Positions 37,951 through 48,387 of a DNA stretch of 64,000 nucleotides are shown in pieces (positions within the stretch are counted from its first letter, which is position 1; every line of letters starts with the position of its first letter). Position numbers and translations under genes: made by a program. The DNA is from Drosophila pseudoobscura (Eukaryota; Arthropoda; Insecta; Diptera; Drosophilidae): positions 8,246,001-8,310,000 of the forward strand of contig NC_046679.1 of assembly GCF_009870125.1 (NCBI RefSeq). The letters run 5' to 3'. Below the pieces are notes generated by a model. It ran no database searches. It saw only the letters and a program-made list of their open reading frames with translations, and had not been told where the DNA came from.

Positions 37951-40371
37951 GATAGACATGTTCGTGTAACAAGGAAAAGTTATGTAGTGTTCCATGCCAT
38001 GTAGTACCTCCGGATACCTTCCACGGTCCCCCCCCCCCCCCACAGCCCCTCATTTTTTCTCGTTTTTTCTCCATTTTCCTTTTTATATTTTTTTTGCTTG
38101 TTTTTGGGTTACTTTGAATTTAATGGAAAATTTATTGACGACATGCCGCTTAGTCGTTTGACTTGGACTTGGACTTTTGCTTTTGCCTTTGCCATTGCTG
38201 TTGTTGCCCCAAAAGCACCCGGAGGCGACCCACTCCCACTCCCCCACTCTCCCTCTCTCTCGGGACTAGCTATTTCCCGGCCAGCAGGCAGCTCCTGCTC
38301 CTGCTCTGCTTTCACTGCTTGTGGGTCTGCCTGTGCTCTGTCATGTGTGCAAAGTTTTCGCATTTGGTTTGGTTTCATGAACTTACCCATGCCCTTTCCT
38401 TCTTCCAAGCAATTGGGGATAAATAGTTGATGATTGTGTGTGCCTGTGTGTGGGGGAGGATTTAGGGGCTGATCGAATGAGGGATGACCGCATGGATATG
38501 TCCCACGAATTGATGGATTGTCTCTCAGGCGCATTGAAAAAACATTTCAGCGATTGGCATATGGCCAGATGCGGGTCTGCGCCGCCACAGCATCAGGGCT
38601 TTTCTTTTTTACATTTTGGCTTTGACTTTGAATAAAAGGATGAATGCTCCCCGTGAGAATGTGCCAGGTGTATCTCTCAATTTGTTTCATAATTCCAGTC
38701 AAATAGATGCGGGCCTTGGCCCTGCCTCTCTCCCTCTCTCTTGTATGACTTGTTCACTCCACAATAAATTAGAATTATAATTTCGCTTAGCCAAATCAAC
38801 GACGCAATAACCGGGCCCGATGGCCGGCTCACATGCAAAAAGGACTTTTGCCCGAGAGCAACCCCCAAGAGTAGCGAAACCGAAGCCGAAGAGGGTAGTT
38901 TTTTGGCCGTGCCGCGCCGCGGCAATCCTCGGCCCAATCCTCAACGGGGGATCTGCGACGAACAAACTTTTCTCGCGTGTTTTACCAACTTTAATATTTT
39001 ATGTTGCTGATTTTCTTTATGGGATTTGGCCCTAGAAAACCACCCATAACCCGCCCAAATCCCGCTCCTTTGAAAACTCAACAAGTTTTTGGCCAAGACT
39101 CCTGGGGTCCTTGGTCCTTGGTCCTTGGCTTGGAGTGTGGCATGAGGGCGGACACGCCTGCCCCGTTACGCCATTAGTTTATGATTATTGGCCAAGTTTA
39201 GAGCCAGATCGAAAAGGAGGGGGCGTACAGTACTCACCTGTTGTTGGCTGTTTGGTGAGGGTCAGTCCTCCATTGTTATCGGTCAGCAGCAGCACGGGCA
39301 GCAGCAGCAGCAGGATCTCCAAGAGTTCAATGACAAAAAGGCTTCGATTGTAAAACAAAAACATTGCAATCGGCTACGTGTATGCCCTTTGCCCGATGGC
39401 TTCTCCACCTTCTCCGACTCCTCCTTCTCCGACGCCTCCTACTCCTCCTTCTCCTACTCCTCCTTCGGGTGTCTCCAACCAAAGTCTGTGACTATATCCT
39501 ACAGTCTGAAGCGATCCGGTTTGTTGCTTTTTCCTTTCGTTTTCGGGGGGTTACGATGTGTATTTTCTCATATTGTTGTTGTTGTTGCGATGACGGCAGC
39601 TCTCCTTCGAAGATGAATGGAAAAATCAAATCACCGAATTTTATTTACTAATCTAACGCTAACACACACACACACAATGGCTTTGGGGGGACGGGGGGGG
39701 AGGCGGGGTGGCACACAAAAGTATGCTAATATATTTGGCTTGCTTTTGCGGGCGGGGGCAACGCCACACGCATAAATATTTTACGCGTGCAACAGTGCGT
39801 ATACGCAATTTGTTTAATAGTCCACACAAACATCCCACAACACAACAGAATGGGTCCCGGGACCGGGACCGGGACCAGGTCCTGGACCCGAACCTGGCGC
39901 CAATGTCGTTTTGCTGTCAACGTTCAAATCTGGCAATTGATGGGGAAAGAGCCAGAGCGTGTGCAAAACAGTGAAGCTTCGCTGTGGGCGGTCCAAGATT
40001 TGTACGGCAAGTTTTTCCGTAACCTCAGCTTGAGAGTGGTGTTCCATTTCTCTATAAACATGATCCTAAATAATACTTAAATGTAAGTAAAGATTTATTT
40101 GAAAAATTTTTAAAAAGTTTCCAGCTCTTTAGACTCCTTTTCTGCGATGAATTTTATATCGTTTCCTTGCGATGGCCAAGGTAAAGGATTTCCTAGGAAT
40201 CAATGCCTCAAAGACCCTCTCTGATGGTGCTATAATCCATTATTTATATTATTCCTATCCCACCGCTTGACCATTAATATTTCACTTTTAATCTGTGCTC
40301 GTAATTTCGGAGATTGGCCTCAAGAGATCCCCCCCCCAGGCCATCCTCCCACGCATCCTTTTCAGTATCAT
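37553..40371. other. Gene-free stretch
   Basis: No supportable gene. TTG repeats 37597-37612 and 37724-37758, CA tract 37927-37950, C14 run 38028-38041, CTCCTTCTCC repeats 39410-39465, GGGACC repeat 39853-39890. Confidence 0.5.
37775..37789 (+). promoter_or_regulatory. CTCF-like motif
   Basis: GCTCTAGATGGCGCC contains AGATGGCGC, the most informative half of the Drosophila CTCF motif. It directly follows a TTG microsatellite. Motif evidence only. Confidence 0.3.
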
Positions 40372-40638
40372 CTATGTATCATCATTAAATTTGTACTGGC
40401 TTTTGTGTTCCGGTTTGAGCTGTGATAAATTCTGTGAGTCTTCGACCAACTTCTGCTGACTGCCGACTGAACCATTGCCATTACGCACGCATCGTGCCGT
40501 AATCATAATGCTGATGCTCTGATGCTCTGATGATGATGGTGCCATAAAAGGCAGCGGGCACATTTCAATTCCACAACCAGAGACGGCGACGGCGACGGCG
40601 ACAAGTACCACAAAGGCGCATGTATCTGAAAGATACAT
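40372..40638 (-). CDS. Candidate small secreted protein ORF (88 aa)
   Basis: The ATG at 40638 has the context GAAAATG. Residues 1-20 look like a signal peptide: a hydrophobic core rich in Val and Ala, then SGCG. The remainder is hydrophilic with two more cysteines and no recognised domain. Part of the hydrophobic core is encoded by a GTCGCC microsatellite, which weakens the case. No splice structure or homolog is known to me. Confidence 0.18.
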   Translation of the reverse strand: MYLSDTCAFVVLVAVAVAVSGCGIEMCPLPFMAPSSSEHQSISIMITARCVRNGNGSVGSQQKLVEDSQNLSQLKPEHKSQYKFNDDT

Positions 40639-43084
40639 TTTCTAGCTTTCTAGAGTGCTCGGATTCGCGCGGCAAACCAAAGCGAGCACAAAAAAAAAAC
40701 AAAAAGTATTCGCATAAATGAATGCTAAAATATATTTCGGCAGCGACTGCGGCAGCGGCAGCGGCTGCGGCTGTGGCTGTGGCTGGCTCTGCTGCGGCGC
40801 CATTACTGTTATTGCTGCTGTTGCTTTTTCCACTATCAAAGGCTTTCGCGAAGCACACGCTGACGCCAGCTGCGCCGCCGACGGCAATGGCAACAGCGCG
40901 ACAGCTACTGAGGCTGCAGCCACAGACAAAGTTTTATATGTATGACAATTGCTTTTTTGTTGAGACCCAAACAAAAAATTGTAAAAAAATTCAATAAATC
41001 AAAAGAAAATGCAAAAAACTGCCAAAACAAAAAACAAACCGAAACAAGAAACAAAAAACGAGCGGCTCTTGCGAGAGTCGAAGAATTTAATACTCTACCA
41101 CAAAGTGGGTGTAAAAGAGATTATGGTATGATAAATAATACTATACTGGGTAGATAATGGAATCAAGCTAGTGCCCGCTATACCCTTTATTGTTGCTTGA
41201 ATTTTCACGCTTGCCAAACTTTTACTCATATCTAAACAACCTCTTCCAAGGATATGTTTTAGTGGAAAAAGTGAATTTGAATGGTTTTTCACTCTTGCTG
41301 CCGGCAAATGTTTTGCACACGCACTTTGGCGTTTATTTGTTGTGTGGCATGGCCCTTTGTTTACAACTTTTAATATACAATATTTTGTATTTGGCAAAAG
41401 GACAGGCCCCAAACGAAAAACCTCAATTTGAGAGATAAGCAAGAAGCGTAGCGTAAATCGTATTGGGGATTCTCCGTGCATGTATGTGTGTGTGTTATAT
41501 AAAACAAATTGAACAATGCACATGTATGCGAAATTTCGGGCAAAAACACACACACACGCACACACACTGGCAAAGGCACAGCCAAAGAGAGAAACAGGCG
41601 CTCAGAATGAATAAAAGTTTGCTTTGCGGGCACTGACAGGGGGAGAGGGGGAGAGGGAGAGGGCAGGCAGGGAGAGCAAACAAAAATTCAGCAACGACGC
41701 AAAAATTTCGATTTCCTCGAAATTTCTACCTCGTTTTGTTGTTCTTCTATTATGCTTATTTCTCTTATTCATCATCTGCTCCTGCTGTTTGTTGCTGCCG
41801 TTGTTCTTCTTCCTTCAGGCGTTGTTCTCAATTTCACTTCCGCAAAAAATGTTGGAATTGCCGTCGAGGCGGTTAACAAGGAATGTGATGTGATCGCTAA
41901 ACCGTCCTCGAAGATTGGACAAATTCTTCCAAGTTTCACTTTCGATCAACACTCTGGGAAAACGAAACTGGGAACAAGGCCTGATAATACATTTTGTTTG
42001 CAAATAAAGCAAAGCAAAGAAAACGAAGAGAAGAGAAGAAGCAACAGCAGAGGCAGCACCACCAGCAGCAGAAGCAGCGCAGCTTACTAAGCTTTTTCTG
42101 AGCATCATCGCATCCCACTCTGATGCCTGTTTTTGCTCCTTGTTTTTGCTACGCTTTCGCTTTGTTGCGTCCGAGAGCTTTGACTGCCTGCCTGCCTGGC
42201 CTGGCCTGCCTGCCTACCATCCGTGGTGGAAGAGGAAGAACTACTGTACTTTGGCGGTCATGTTTTTATTGCGTTTCATATCCTTTTTTTTGCAGTGGTG
42301 GAGGAGTTTGCTTTGTTTGGAATTTTTCGAGTTTTAAAATATTCATTTCTCACTTTTTTGCACTCCCCCTTAGCACGCACTTGGCGTATCTTCCCTCTCC
42401 CTCTTTCTCACTAACTCTATCTCTGTCTCTGTCGCTTAGATTATGTCATAATTTGGTTTTGGGAAAGGACTAAACAATGCCGGAATTTTTGACAATTGAA
42501 CCTCTCTCTTCATATCATATCTCTTGCGCTCCGCCCGGCAGACAATGAATGAATCACATTTCGTTTTCATTTGATTTGCCACAAACACACACACACACGC
42601 ACACACATAGATCCACTATCCATCTCTCTCTTTCTGTCTCTGTGCACGCATTGCACCGGCTCCTGTTGCCCGCGTCGCCCCCGTCTTTATGTTTGCCTTT
42701 GCTGTGCCTTTTCTGTTGTTGCTTTGCTACCTTTGTTTTGTGTTGTTTTTTCTTTGCATTTCCGTTTTACGTTTGTATTTCGTATTGCCTTTGCACTCTC
42801 ACATGCACACGCACACGGACAGCGCCGCTCAAATCAACGGAATTACGCGCACAATTCGCCCAAAGCTTTGTTGTTTGGCATTTTTTGTTTGTTGCTTTGT
42901 CGCCCCGCTTGGCCAAAGATACAAAAGATTCACGTCTCGCAAAAATCACTGCGATTCAAAGATTCGGTTGCCAGATTCAAAGAAACTACGTCTACGCGGA
43001 GGCGGCGCTGGCGCTGGGGATTACAACGAAATAGCGAACGCGGGCCCGCAGCTTTCCCACCGAGCGGAGCAAACACGTCCAAAC
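40639..43084. other. Gene-free stretch left of the cysteine-rich ORF
   Basis: Holds GGC/TGC-type trinucleotide repeats (40739-40790), a TATACCCTTTATT motif at 41180, CA tracts (41547-41567, 42584-42606) and pyrimidine-rich DNA at 42360-42440. No coding region supported. Confidence 0.5.
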
Positions 43085-43276
43085 ATGTACGCCATTCCAA
43101 AGGGGAATTGGCGCTCAGGCAATATAAAAACTTTTAAAACTCATATCATGGGAAACCCGCACGTCGTTCCCAGTAGCAGGGTGTGCTGGGAAAACAAGGT
43201 GGTGTACAGCCACCTAAACTGTTGTCTGGAATCGTGCGAAGCTCCACCTTGTTGTACGAATACACCCTGTCGGTAG
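43085..43276 (+). CDS. Candidate small cysteine-rich peptide ORF
   Basis: 63 codons from an ATG with A at -3. The last 31 residues contain seven cysteines in the order C, CC, C, CC, C, ending CCTNTPCR. No family is recognised. I do not see a clear signal peptide, which a secreted cysteine-rich peptide would need. The cysteine-rich part coincides with an imperfect inverted repeat (43177-43273), which offers another explanation for the sequence. A TATAAAAA is at about 43125. Low confidence as a gene. Confidence 0.2.
   Translation: MYAIPKGNWRSGNIKTFKTHIMGNPHVVPSSRVCWENKVVYSHLNCCLESCEAPPCCTNTPCR
43177..43273. repeat. Imperfect inverted repeat (hairpin)
   Basis: CAGGGTGT and ACAAGGTGG in the left arm (43178-43202) pair with CCACCTTGT and ACACCCTG in the right arm (43244-43269), separated by a symmetrical 9/9-nt internal loop. 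The terminal loop is about 41 nt and includes a shorter ACAG/CTGT pairing. Confidence 0.7.
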
Positions 43277-43463
43277 TGCTCGAGCAGCTTGCCGACGGCT
43301 TACGAGCAGCATTTCACAAAAGCCGAGAGAGTGCGAGTTACATGTGAATCCAGTAGCATGTTAAGTTACCGCGCTCTCTTTGCTTTGCCACAAACAAGCT
43401 TTTGCGTAAGCTTGCATTTATTTGCCGGCATTTTTGCTTGCGCCGGCTGCGTACGAAATTTCA

Positions 43464-43658
43464 ATGGCAACGTCGGCGTCGACGCCAAAAGCTCCGCATC
43501 TGGAGAGCATGAATGAAACGAAAGCAAAAAGCGCAAAAACAAACAAAAGCAGTGGGCTGCCAGACTGTGCTAAGATATGGAAAGGATATACTCCATTTCG
43601 ATTCTCGTTCTATTGGGCTGGAGTAACAGATCCACTTTTCCGGAGGATCCAGAGTTAG
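43464..43658 (+). CDS. Doubtful small ORF (64 aa)
   Basis: Starts MATSAST and is Ala/Ser/Lys/Thr-rich for about 35 residues, then becomes unlike a typical protein. No motif, no relative known to me, no good splice donor. Listed only because its first half has fly-like codon use and it sits in otherwise gene-free sequence beside Moca-cyp. Confidence 0.1.
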   Translation: MATSASTPKAPHLESMNETKAKSAKTNKSSGLPDCAKIWKGYTPFRFSFYWAGVTDPLFRRIQS

Positions 43659-43801
43659 GAAACAATGAACAACACATTAATTTAAAAATAATACTGACTA
43701 CGGATTGCTAGGGTAAGCCGCAAGCCCCTAATTCACTTCTTGGACTCTGAAAAATTGATCGCCAAGAGCTTCTAATCCACTTGTCAAATGCCTTGTGCTC
43801 G

Positions 43802-43985
43802 TTTTTAAGCCCCTTTGCGATAATTTTGCGAGACTTTGGTAGACGCTCGGTTTTTGTCCGGTAAACGCTCTTTTCTGAGTCCGTCTGCGAGCATTTAGCT
43901 AGACTTCACTCATTCCTCCCGGATATTTATCATTTCTAAGTCCGTTTAGGAACATTTTATGATAGCTTCATTTTACTATCGGCCT
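43802..43985. repeat. Degenerate tandem repeat, 61-69 bp unit, 3 copies
   Basis: Units begin at about 43802, 43871 and 43932 with TTTTTAAGCCC, TTTTCTGAGTCCGT and ATTTCTAAGTCCGT. Each is followed by a TTGCGAGA/CTGCGAGC/TTAGGAAC block and TAGACG/TAGACT/GATAGCT. It lies just beyond the 3' end of Moca-cyp. Confidence 0.6.
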
Positions 43986-44135
43986 TTGGTCCACTGGGAA
44001 AAATTTGTACCAACCAGAATTCCACTCCAAAAAATATTTACACCGTGTCACTAACATGTAAATGATATGTAATGTAAAATTATAATGTCAAATCCAGGAG
44101 GAAAGAACCCTTTGAAAAGTACATTAAAGATTGCA

Positions 44136-44141
44136 TTTATT
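44136..44141 (-). terminator. Poly(A) signal of Moca-cyp
   Basis: AATAAA on the minus strand about 125 nt after the Moca-cyp stop codon. This is the first canonical signal downstream and would give a short 3'UTR. Confidence 0.55.
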
Positions 44142-44265
44142 GAACGGTCTTCAGTACAGAGATTGGGACACGATTTATACAATTGAGTTGAGTGTAAAAT
44201 GTCGCGAATTGGTGGAACGAAAGATTTCGATTTGATGTGATAGTTAAAATGCCTTAAACTCTACT

Positions 44266-47200
44266 CTAATCGGAGTCGGAGCGGGTGGATGCCTTCTTGG
44301 ATTTTTTATGCTTACGCTTCTTGTCGCGATGCCGATCCTCGTGGCTGCTGTCGCGCTTGCCGCGGCTGGACGAGGGCTGTTCGGCTCCTGATGCAGCCCC
44401 GGCTCCGGGTGCAGTCCCACCTCCACTCCGATCCTCCTCGTGCAGCTTCTTGAGGGTCTCCGCCTTGAGGCGCTCCAGCTCGCTCAGCTCTCGGGTGGTG
44501 CGCTCCTTCTCGATATCGTCCTGTCGCTGCTTTTCGGCTCGGCGCTCCTCCTCTTTGGCTATCTCCTTTCGCATGTGCTCCTTCAGCAGCAGGGCTGCCT
44601 CGGCTCGCTTCTGCATCTTTTCGCGCGCCGCCTTTTCACGGTCCTCGTCCATGGGCAGGGCCGATGTCAGCTTGGGCAACGGGCTGCTGCGTGATCGGCG
44701 CCGGGATCTGCTGTTGCTGCGCGAGGAGCTGTGCCGGCGGCCACCACGACTGCGGCTGCGCCGATGCTCGGGCGAGGAATCATGACGCCTTCGTCCGGTT
44801 GAGTCTTGCCGCCTTTTTGGCGGCGAGTCCTGTTTTTGCTTTCTGTTTACCGGCGACTCCTGCCGCTTGCGTACTGGCGAGTCCTGGCGCTTCCTTGCCG
44901 CCGGCGACGACTCCTGGCGGCGTCGATCTGTGGGTGGGGACTCTTGGCGACGTCTGTCTGTAGATTCCTGACGCCTGTGATTCGGGGCCGGCGATTCCTG
45001 GCGACGGCGATCGGGTGATTGCTGTCGCCGCCCACGGCTGCGCGAACGCTGCTGCCGGCGACGATCGCCGACTGGCGATGATCCTCGTCCCCGAATGGGC
45101 GACAGGGGAAAGCGATTCTTGTAATCGTCCTGAGAGCGCGAGCGACGGCGACGGCCTCCGTCGGAAAAGGGATTGCGGCGATTGCGATTCATCTGATGCT
45201 GGTTCTGGAACTGATTCTGATGTGGATTCTGATGCGGATTCTGATGCTGGCCCTGATTATTGTTGCCCCCCTGGCCCCGCCGCCCCGGCGACGACCACTG
45301 CGCCCGCCGAGGCGGGGAACGACGTGAACGCTGGCCCGAACGGGAGCGACTCTTCTGATTGCGATTGCTGCGCGACGGCTGCGAGGCGGAGCGCTCACGG
45401 GAGCGCCTGGACGGCTGTCGATCGCGGTCCCTGGGCTTCTCTTCGTTCTTGCGCTCGTCGCGCTTGGATCGGCTCTCGTCGCGGTCCTTCTTCTGTGGCG
45501 CCTCGGACTTGGACTCAGACTTGCTTGGTTTCTTCAACTCCTTGACGGGCACCACCTCGGGGGGCTCGGGCTCTGGCTCGCTATCCGTCTGCTGCTCATA
45601 GTCCAGGGCATTCATGTCCATCGACTTTTGACGCTTGAGTGGTGGCGCAGCAGTCTCCTCTTTTGGCTTCTCCTTTGTTTCCTTTGCCTTGCGGTCGGGC
45701 TCCTTGCTGGTCGTGGCCTTGCCACTGCTGCCCTTTTGATCGGGTGTTCTGTCCGGCGTCAGTTTGCCGCCGTAGGTGCTGGCATGCGACAGCTCAAAGA
45801 AGGACTTTTTGGGGTTCTTGATGGCCTCCTCGTGGCGCTTCTTGCGCTCTTGCTCGCGCCGCTTTGTCTCCTCCTCCCGCATCTTGCTCTCCTCCTCGAT
45901 GCGCTCCAGATCCGAGAGCTTAATGGTCCGATTCTGGGCATGTTTCCAGTGCGGCGGCGTATTGCTTCTCGAGCGACTGCGCGAGGGCGTGCGAAAACGC
46001 TGGAAAAGTAATTCGAATTAGAGTTTTTCTCTTTATATTTATCTTTCGTTTCGACTTACAAACACGCCGCGTCCCTTGACAATGCGGCCACTGCGAGATG
46101 TGGGCGGCGGCTGCTTCTTTGACCACCCAAATGCATTCCGATTACGGTCCCGCTCGCGTTCACGATCCTTGCCCCGATCGCGATTGCGGTCACGGTCCAA
46201 ATCCCGGCCATAGCCGAGATCTTCGCGCACCTCACGCTCCTCCCGCTCCCTGGACCGAGACTTTTCGCTGCGCATGAGAAATTTGTTCGATACCTGGAAA
46301 AAGAACCAAAAAAAGTTTCTTCATTTGTGAATGGTATACTTTTGGAGGGGTCTGTACCTCTGGTATCTCGTTAGGATCTATCTTGGTGATGGTGACCAAA
46401 GGATGCAGTTCGCCTTCCTCTTGGTCCTCCTCGTCATTGTCTGGATGATGCTGGGCATGGCGGCCATTACCGCGTCCCTTATCGCTGCTGTTTTGGGGAT
46501 TTGAAACATAAAAGTAGGGGAAATCCATAAAAGAAGTTCCTTAAAACATACTCTTCGCTGTCGCTGGCCTTTGCCTCCTTGCGGCGCTTCTTCTTTTTGT
46601 CCTTGCGCTGCTGTGTCTTAACCTCCGCCTCGCTCTCGTCGCTGTTTGTGTCCTCTGTGGCCGTTGAGCGCTTTCTACGCTTCTTCTCCTTTTTGGCTGT
46701 GGAAAGAGGATAGATATTACGGAATGAGAATTCCTCTGCTTGGCTGGAAGTACCCCACTCTACCCACCCTTTGTCTGTCTGATTAGCTCGCCGCAATTGG
46801 CGATGGCCGCATCCTGCAGTGGCCGCGAATTCCTGTCAACGGGCAGCTCTTCCAATTGCCGGACCAATTCCTGCCCGGTTATAACTTGGCCAAATACAAC
46901 ATGGAGACTGCAAAAGGGAATTCCAATTAGAATCCTTCATTTTTGTCTGAATGAAATACTCACTTGTCCAAATGTGGCGCAGGCTGTGTTGTACTACAAT
47001 GAGAAACAGAAGAAGAGAAAAGATATTCTTTACACTTTGCTAACTTTTTTGGGTTGTTGTTGTTGTTGATCGTTGCTGTTGTTGTTGCAGTTGACAGTTG
47101 GCTGTTCTTTCGTTTATTCGTTGTTTTGTTGCAGAGACAATGCCTTGTGCAACAAAGTAAAAGATATCAAGGTGCCATGGAACATGGCCAAAGCCTGGCG

Positions 47201-48291
47201 TGGCCTGGCCTGGCCCGGCCCGGCCTGGCCTGGCCCGGCCCGGCCTTGAAGTCGCACATCAAGTCGAGTCGGTGGCATCCACGTAGAAGGATAGAGAGAG
47301 ACACACACACAGAGAGAGACAGGGAGGAAACCCAGTCAGAGCCAGAGCACCAAAAGTCCATCTTTTACTTGGTTGTCTTTGATGAAGCAGCAGCTAATGG
47401 ACGATAGGGGGCACGGCACACACGGCACTGCCATCGAGGAGGCGTAGGAGCAGCAGCAGCTGCCGGCCGCCCCAAGACAGACCAGACCCAAAGACGAATG
47501 CATTGCAGGGGGGATTGCAGGTGGTGGTGGTGGTGGTGGACGTAGTGGTGGTGGTGTTGTAGGTGGGTCGGTCGGTCAGTCCGCCGCAGCTCAAAAATTC
47601 TGCGCGCTAATCCCCGCTAAATGGCAATAGATTAATGAACAACAACAGATGTTTAAAATTGATCAAATAATATGGTTTAGAAACGGTCTGACGACTGGAA
47701 CAGAACTGGAAAGATAATATATATGGCATGGGGGTTAGCGTGGGGCCTGGGAGCGAGGCGGACTTACATAAAGAATTGCGAGCCATTGGTGTTCTTGCCA
47801 CGATTGGCCATCGACAGCAGGAACGGGCGGTCGTGCTTCTTATCGAAGCTTTCATCTGTCAAAATAAGGCAACCAAAAAGTCGGTCTTTAATTATTGATT
47901 TTTTCCAATGCACTAATACATGCACACAAGCGCGAGAGCATATACATATACACACACAAAAAGAGAGGAAGAGAGACGCGTGCTTACCCTCAAATGTGCC
48001 GCCATAAATCGACTCGCCGCCGGTACCGTTGCCTGCACTGAAATCCCCCGCTTGGACCATAAAATCCTTCACCACCCGATGGAATATGGCCCCCTTGTAG
48101 TGTAGTTTTTTCTCTGTGACCAGACCCAGGCCCTTTTCGCCCGTGCAAAGGGAGCGAAAATTCTCCGCCGTTTTGGGAGCCACATCGCCAAACAGTTCGA
48201 AAACAATGCGACCGACGGGCAGACCGCCGAGCGTTATGTCGAAGAAACAACGCGGACGCGTAGCACTCGCGTCGCGCTTATTTACGGTCAT
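44266..48291 (-). CDS. Moca-cyp: Moca-cyp: nuclear SR-type cyclophilin (peptidyl-prolyl isomerase), 8 exons
   Basis: Exons on the minus strand, in order: 48291-47988, 47855-47768, 46993-46964, 46907-46768, 46696-46552, 46487-46358, 46293-46060, 45999-44266. Joined they give 2805 nt, an open frame of 934 codons plus TAG. All introns are GT..AG with phases that match. Residues about 12-180 form a cyclophilin domain: the catalytic Arg is R72 (motif FHRVV), followed by F77, M78, Q80 and H143. The position equal to Trp121 of cyclophilin A is His138, as in human PPIG/SRCyp, which in that family goes with weak cyclosporin binding (family knowledge). Next come an acidic/basic linker, an [15 protein letters not shown] segment typical of PPIG, a Gln/Asn-rich stretch with HQNP repeats (about 602-631), RRQES[PT] repeats (about 690-767), a charged helical segment (about 807-880) and a Lys/Ser-rich tail. 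The expected role is proline isomerisation in nuclear speckles near splicing factors. The start has a good context (AAAAATG). Exon 6 could also start 3 nt later (tandem CAGCAG acceptor). Confidence 0.95.
46994..47767 (-). other. Intron 2 of Moca-cyp (774 bp)
   Basis: By far the longest intron of the gene; the other six are 56-132 bp. It separates the exon ending in QFF from the 30-nt exon 3. It holds a GC-rich GGCCT/GGCCC tandem stretch at about 47203-47245, a GA/CA-rich patch near 47290-47330 and a GGT repeat at 47521-47555. No conserved exon is visible inside it. Confidence 0.85.
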
Positions 48292-48376
48292 TTTTTCTAT
48301 TTATTTAATCACTTTGCACGAACAGAATTATATTTTGACAAAATTTTCACGAGTTTTTCGCGTTGCACAATTGTAC

Positions 48377-48387
48377 CAGTGTGACCG
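48377..48387 (-). promoter_or_regulatory. Motif 1 (M1BP site), Moca-cyp core promoter
   Basis: The minus strand reads CGGTCACACTG, an exact match to Drosophila core promoter Motif 1 (YGGTCACACTR). It lies 86-96 nt upstream of the Moca-cyp ATG, so transcription probably starts within a few tens of bases and the 5'UTR is short. Just upstream on the same strand are three CGGTATA(A/T)TT repeats (about 48395-48455). There is no TATA box. Confidence 0.75.

Larger units (their letters stand above)
43277..44135. other. 3' flank of Moca-cyp
   Basis: Apart from the doubtful ORF at 43464-43658 and the degenerate tandem repeat at 43802-43985, nothing is recognised here. Confidence 0.5.

Noticed and set aside
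42549..43137. Two long overlapping plus-strand frames rich in Cys, Phe and Leu
   Set aside because: The sequence is T/C-rich low complexity, which keeps several frames open at once. Only the small cysteine-rich frame ending at 43276 is kept, with low confidence.
44285..45545. Long plus-strand frames opposite Moca-cyp exon 8
   Set aside because: They are shadows of the Arg/Ser-rich repeats on the true coding strand.
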